Of a stretch of 39,564 nucleotides of DNA, positions 37,190 through 39,564 are shown piece by piece. The notes under the pieces were generated by a model that was given only the letters and a program-made list of their open reading frames with translations, made no database searches and was not told the origin of the DNA. Location of the stretch: assembly GCA_002386585.1 (NCBI GenBank), contig DGIZ01000022.1, positions 443-40,006 on the forward strand, in the 5' to 3' direction. Source of the DNA: Brevundimonas sp. UBA4609. GTDB lineage: Bacteria > Pseudomonadota > Alphaproteobacteria > Caulobacterales > Caulobacteraceae. How positions within the stretch are numbered: the stretch's first letter is position 1; the number at the start of each line of letters is the position of its first letter. Made by a program: the position numbers and the translations under genes.

Positions 37190-38857
37190 TCAGCGACCGA
37201 ACTTCTGGTGCTGGATGCGCTTGGGAATGATGCTGTCCGCGCCCAGGCGGCGCATCTTGTCCTGTTCGTAGGCTTCGAAGTTACCCTCGAACCATTCCAC
37301 ATGGCCGTCGCCTTCGAAGGCCAGGATGTGGGTGGCCAGACGGTCCAGGAACCAGCGGTCGTGGCTGATGACCACGGCGCAGCCGGCGAACTCTTCCAGA
37401 GCCTCTTCGAGGTTCTGCAGGGTTTCGATGTCCAGGTCGTTGGTCGGTTCGTCGAGCAGGATCAGGTTGCCGCCGGTGGCCAGGGTCTTGGCCAGGTGGA
37501 CGCGGTTGCGCTCACCGCCCGACAGTTGGCCGACCTTCTTCTGCTGGTCGCCGCCCTTGAAGTTGAAGCTGCCGACATAGGCGCGGGTGTTGATCTCGCG
37601 CTTGCCGACCATCATGACGTCGGTGCCGCCCGAGATGGCCTGCCAGATGGTGTCGTCCGGCTTCAGGTCATCGCGCGACTGGTCGACATAGGCCAGCTTG
37701 ACGGTCTCGCCGACCTTGATCGTGCCGCCGTCGGGCTGTTCCTGGCCGGTGATCAGTTTGAACATGGTCGACTTGCCGGCGCCGTTGGGGCCGATGACGC
37801 CGACGATGCCGTTGGGCGGCAGCTTGAAGTTCAGGTCGTCGAACAGGACCTTGTCGCCATAGGACTTCTTCAGCCCGCTCACTTCCAGCACGACGTTGCC
37901 CAGGCGGGGGCCGGGCGGGATCTGGATGGCGGCGAAGGTCTGGGCCTTGGCGGAGTTCTCCTGCTCGGCGACCATCTTCTCATAGGCGGCCAGACGGGCC
38001 TTGGACTTGGCCTGACGGGCCTTGGCGCCCGAGCGGACCCATTCCAGTTCGCGGGTAAGGGCGCGCTGGCGGGCTTCGGATTCCGACTGTTCCTGAACGA
38101 CGCGCTTGGTCTTGGCTTCCAGCCACGAGGAGTAGTTGCCCTCGTGCGGGTGGCCCTTGCCGCGGTCCAGCTCCAGCGTCCACTTGGTCACCTGATCCAG
38201 GAAGTAGCGGTCGTGGGTCACCAGGATGACGCAGCCGGGGAAGTTCTCGAGGTGGTGCTGCAGCCAGGCCACCGACTCGGCGTCCAGGTGGTTGGTCGGT
38301 TCGTCCATCAGCAGCATGTCGGGCTTCGACAGCAGCAGGCGGGCCAGCGCCACGCGGCGCTTCTCACCGCCGGACAGGTTGGTGACCTCCCAGTCGTCGG
38401 GCGGGCAGCGCAGTGCGCCCATGGCCTGATCGATGCGGCTGTCGATGTCCCAGACGTCGCCGGCGTCGATCTTCTCCTGGAGGGCGGTCATCTCCTCCAT
38501 CAGCTCGTCGGTGTAGTTTTCACCCAGCTCATTGGCGACTTCGTTGAAGCGGTTGACCCACTGCTTCTCTTCGCACCAGGCCTCGACGTTCTGGCGAACA
38601 TTCAGGTTCGGGTCGAGCTGCGGTTCCTGCTCCAGATAGCCGCGCTTGACGCCGTCGGCGGCGCGGGCCTCGCCCTGAAACTCGTGGTCCAGGCCGGCCA
38701 TGATCTTCAGCAGGGTCGACTTACCCGAGCCGTTGACCCCGACGACGCCGATCTTGGCGTCGTTGTAGAAGCTGAGCCAGATGTTCTCGAAGACCTTCTT
38801 GCCGCCGGGATAGGCCTTGGTCAGGCCCTGCATCTGGAAGATATATTGCTGCGCCAT
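37190..38857 (-). CDS. ettA: Energy-dependent translational throttle protein EttA (ABC-F)
   Basis: 555 residues. A soluble ABC-F ATPase that binds the ribosomal E-site and gates the first peptide bond according to ATP/ADP ratio. There are two ABC domains: Walker A GVNGSGKSTLLK and GPNGAGKSTMFK; signature LSGGEKRRVALARLLLSKPD and LSGGERNRVHLAKTL; Walker B LLMDEPTNHLD and LILLDEPTNDLD. The linker (PtIM) lies between, with EENSAKAQTFAAIQIPPGPR. Length and the MAQQYIFQMQGLTKAYPGGK start are the EttA pattern. There is no membrane domain. It has its own promoter and terminator. Confidence 0.96.
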   Translation of the reverse strand: MAQQYIFQMQGLTKAYPGGKKVFENIWLSFYNDAKIGVVGVNGSGKSTLLKIMAGLDHEFQGEARAADGVKRGYLEQEPQLDPNLNVRQNVEAWCEEKQWVNRFNEVANELGENYTDELMEEMTALQEKIDAGDVWDIDSRIDQAMGALRCPPDDWEVTNLSGGEKRRVALARLLLSKPDMLLMDEPTNHLDAESVAWLQHHLENFPGCVILVTHDRYFLDQVTKWTLELDRGKGHPHEGNYSSWLEAKTKRVVQEQSESEARQRALTRELEWVRSGAKARQAKSKARLAAYEKMVAEQENSAKAQTFAAIQIPPGPRLGNVVLEVSGLKKSYGDKVLFDDLNFKLPPNGIVGVIGPNGAGKSTMFKLITGQEQPDGGTIKVGETVKLAYVDQSRDDLKPDDTIWQAISGGTDVMMVGKREINTRAYVGSFNFKGGDQQKKVGQLSGGERNRVHLAKTLATGGNLILLDEPTNDLDIETLQNLEEALEEFAGCAVVISHDRWFLDRLATHILAFEGDGHVEWFEGNFEAYEQDKMRRLGADSIIPKRIQHQKFGR

Positions 38858-38905
38858 GCGTCGCGTCGCGCCCTTGATTCAGTGCGGATGGGGAAGTTGC
38901 CGGGG

Positions 38906-38934
38906 GATGTAGCGATCCCGAGGGCTTTGGGCAA
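38906..38934 (-). promoter_or_regulatory. ettA promoter, Caulobacter housekeeping type
   Basis: On the minus strand TTGCCCA (38934-38928), 14 bases, GCTACATC (38913-38906). The -10 element matches GCTANAWC exactly and the spacing fits TTGACGS-N10-14. The site is 49 bases upstream of the ettA ATG. A CcrM-type site GATTC lies at 38876-38880 in the leader. Confidence 0.6.
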
Positions 38935-38971
38935 ATCTTCGGACGCCGACGCGGCTTTTCGATGGCGGTCT

Positions 38972-39564
38972 TCAGCGAGCGGGAAGAACGGCTTCCAGGG
39001 CGCGGGTGAAGCCGACCGGGGCGACGGTCAGGTGATCCTCGTCCTCCAGAACGACGGAACTGATCTTCAGGCCGGGATAGCCGCGCGCTTCCAGATTCCG
39101 CTGCAACGTCTGCATGTCGCCAACCATGTCGGCCTCGCTGTTGCGGCGGGTGGGGCCGGGTTTCTCGTGACCGCCCACATACATGAAGACCAGGGCCTGC
39201 AGATCGCGATGGTTGCGGGCGTAGTCGGCCTCGACCCCCATCATGTAGCCCTTGTCGTACCAGAGCGACGGACTGCCCAGGACGTAGGACTGGAACATCG
39301 CCGGGTCGCTGAACAGGATCTGCGCGCCGAGCAGGCCGCCGTAGGAATGGCCCAGTAGCACGCGGCGCGACGGATCGGCGCGGAACGTCTTCTCGATGAA
39401 AGGCAAGGCCTGGGTCTTCAGATAGGTCTGATAGGCCGCGCCGCCGCCATGCACGGCGGCGCCGGAGCTGCGCGGGCCGTTGGGGGTCGGGGTGTAGTCG
39501 CGGCGGCGGCTGTCGGCGCCCTTGTCGCCCTCGGCGTAGGACAGGCCGACCAGGATGAACTCCT
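38972..39564 (-). CDS. Putative esterase, alpha/beta hydrolase (5' end outside window)
   Basis: The frame is open to the end of the window from stop 38972, giving about 197 C-terminal residues; the start lies beyond. It matches the Fes/IroE-like esterase family: EFILVGLSYAEGDKGADSRR, the catalytic elbow LLGHSYGGLLGAQILF with nucleophile Ser, SPSLWYDKGYMM and the C-terminal catalytic His in VLEDEDHLTVAPVGF. Members hydrolyse siderophores, S-formylglutathione-like or polyester substrates; the exact substrate is not shown. An internal ATG at 39454 is not a start because homology continues before it. It is on the same strand as ettA, which starts 114 bases after its stop. Confidence 0.9.
   Translation of the reverse strand, partial: EFILVGLSYAEGDKGADSRRRDYTPTPNGPRSSGAAVHGGGAAYQTYLKTQALPFIEKTFRADPSRRVLLGHSYGGLLGAQILFSDPAMFQSYVLGSPSLWYDKGYMMGVEADYARNHRDLQALVFMYVGGHEKPGPTRRNSEADMVGDMQTLQRNLEARGYPGLKISSVVLEDEDHLTVAPVGFTRALEAVLPAR

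Noticed and set aside
37154..39358. Plus-strand frame of about 730 codons opposite ettA and the esterase
   Set aside because: It spans two well-supported minus-strand genes and their promoter, and its product shows no motif. Antisense artefact.

Overview
The window is high-GC, densely packed chromosomal DNA from an alphaproteobacterium. Gene content and order point to the Caulobacterales, most likely a Brevundimonas-like organism (inference, no database search). The supporting features are a yqgF/ruvX - transporter - pyrB - pyrC-like - plsY - dprA run next to topA, a MetH split into two proteins, an ArsR-methyltransferase fusion leading the met genes, a complex I NDUFS4-like accessory subunit, and a promoter upstream of ettA that fits the Caulobacter housekeeping consensus. 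There is no prophage, insertion sequence, integrase, CRISPR array or plasmid gene. Most of the window is core genome.

Layout. 1-5134: the 3' part of pyrG (+), a possible 42-residue membrane peptide, then a minus-strand LamG-type lipoprotein, a diguanylate cyclase and an RhlE-type RNA helicase. 5358-12744: a small secreted protein (+), topA (-) with a histone-like lysine tail, a 61-residue ORF (+), then dprA, plsY, a catalytically degenerate dihydroorotase and pyrB, all minus. 12768-14655: an AEC-type carrier, ruvX and a small HTH protein (minus). 14827-18092: gatC-gatA-gatB (+). 18250-19985: two separate RcnB-type periplasmic proteins (minus), each with a strong terminator. 20188-20984 (+): a Sel1-like protein, an NDUFS4-like protein and tRNA-Arg(UCU). 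The 3' end of a metC-type gene runs antisense into that tRNA. 22215-24671 (+): an amino-acid binding protein without its ABC partners, followed by a DAACS symporter. 24736-28375: pirin - isochorismatase - pirin (minus) divergent from a LysR regulator (+). 28464-30082: topoisomerase IB (+) tail-to-tail with a second isochorismatase-family hydrolase (-). 30123-35900: the methionine operon (minus), in transcription order arsR-methyltransferase, metF, metH N-half, metH C-half. 36037-39564: a 2-hydroxyacid dehydrogenase, ettA and a partial esterase (all minus).

How the genes work together. The methionine operon forms one module: MetF makes methyl-THF, the two MetH proteins use it to methylate homocysteine, and the ArsR-methyltransferase protein probably controls the set through a near-perfect palindrome in its own promoter. 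GatCAB corrects mischarged tRNA. PyrB and the inactive dihydroorotase-like protein probably form a structural complex.

Signals not explained by ordinary genes are: (i) three copies of a 107-132 bp inverted-repeat element at 14212, 32796 and 37014, one placed inside the met operon so that it overlaps the metH C-half ribosome binding site; (ii) a 17-bp direct-repeat motif exactly 59 bases upstream of both RcnB starts; (iii) palindromes overlapping the -10 regions of two regulators that look leaderless or nearly so. I saw no clearly new multi-gene system. The RcnB promoter motif, the repeat family and the LysR/pirin/isochorismatase divergon are the best leads.
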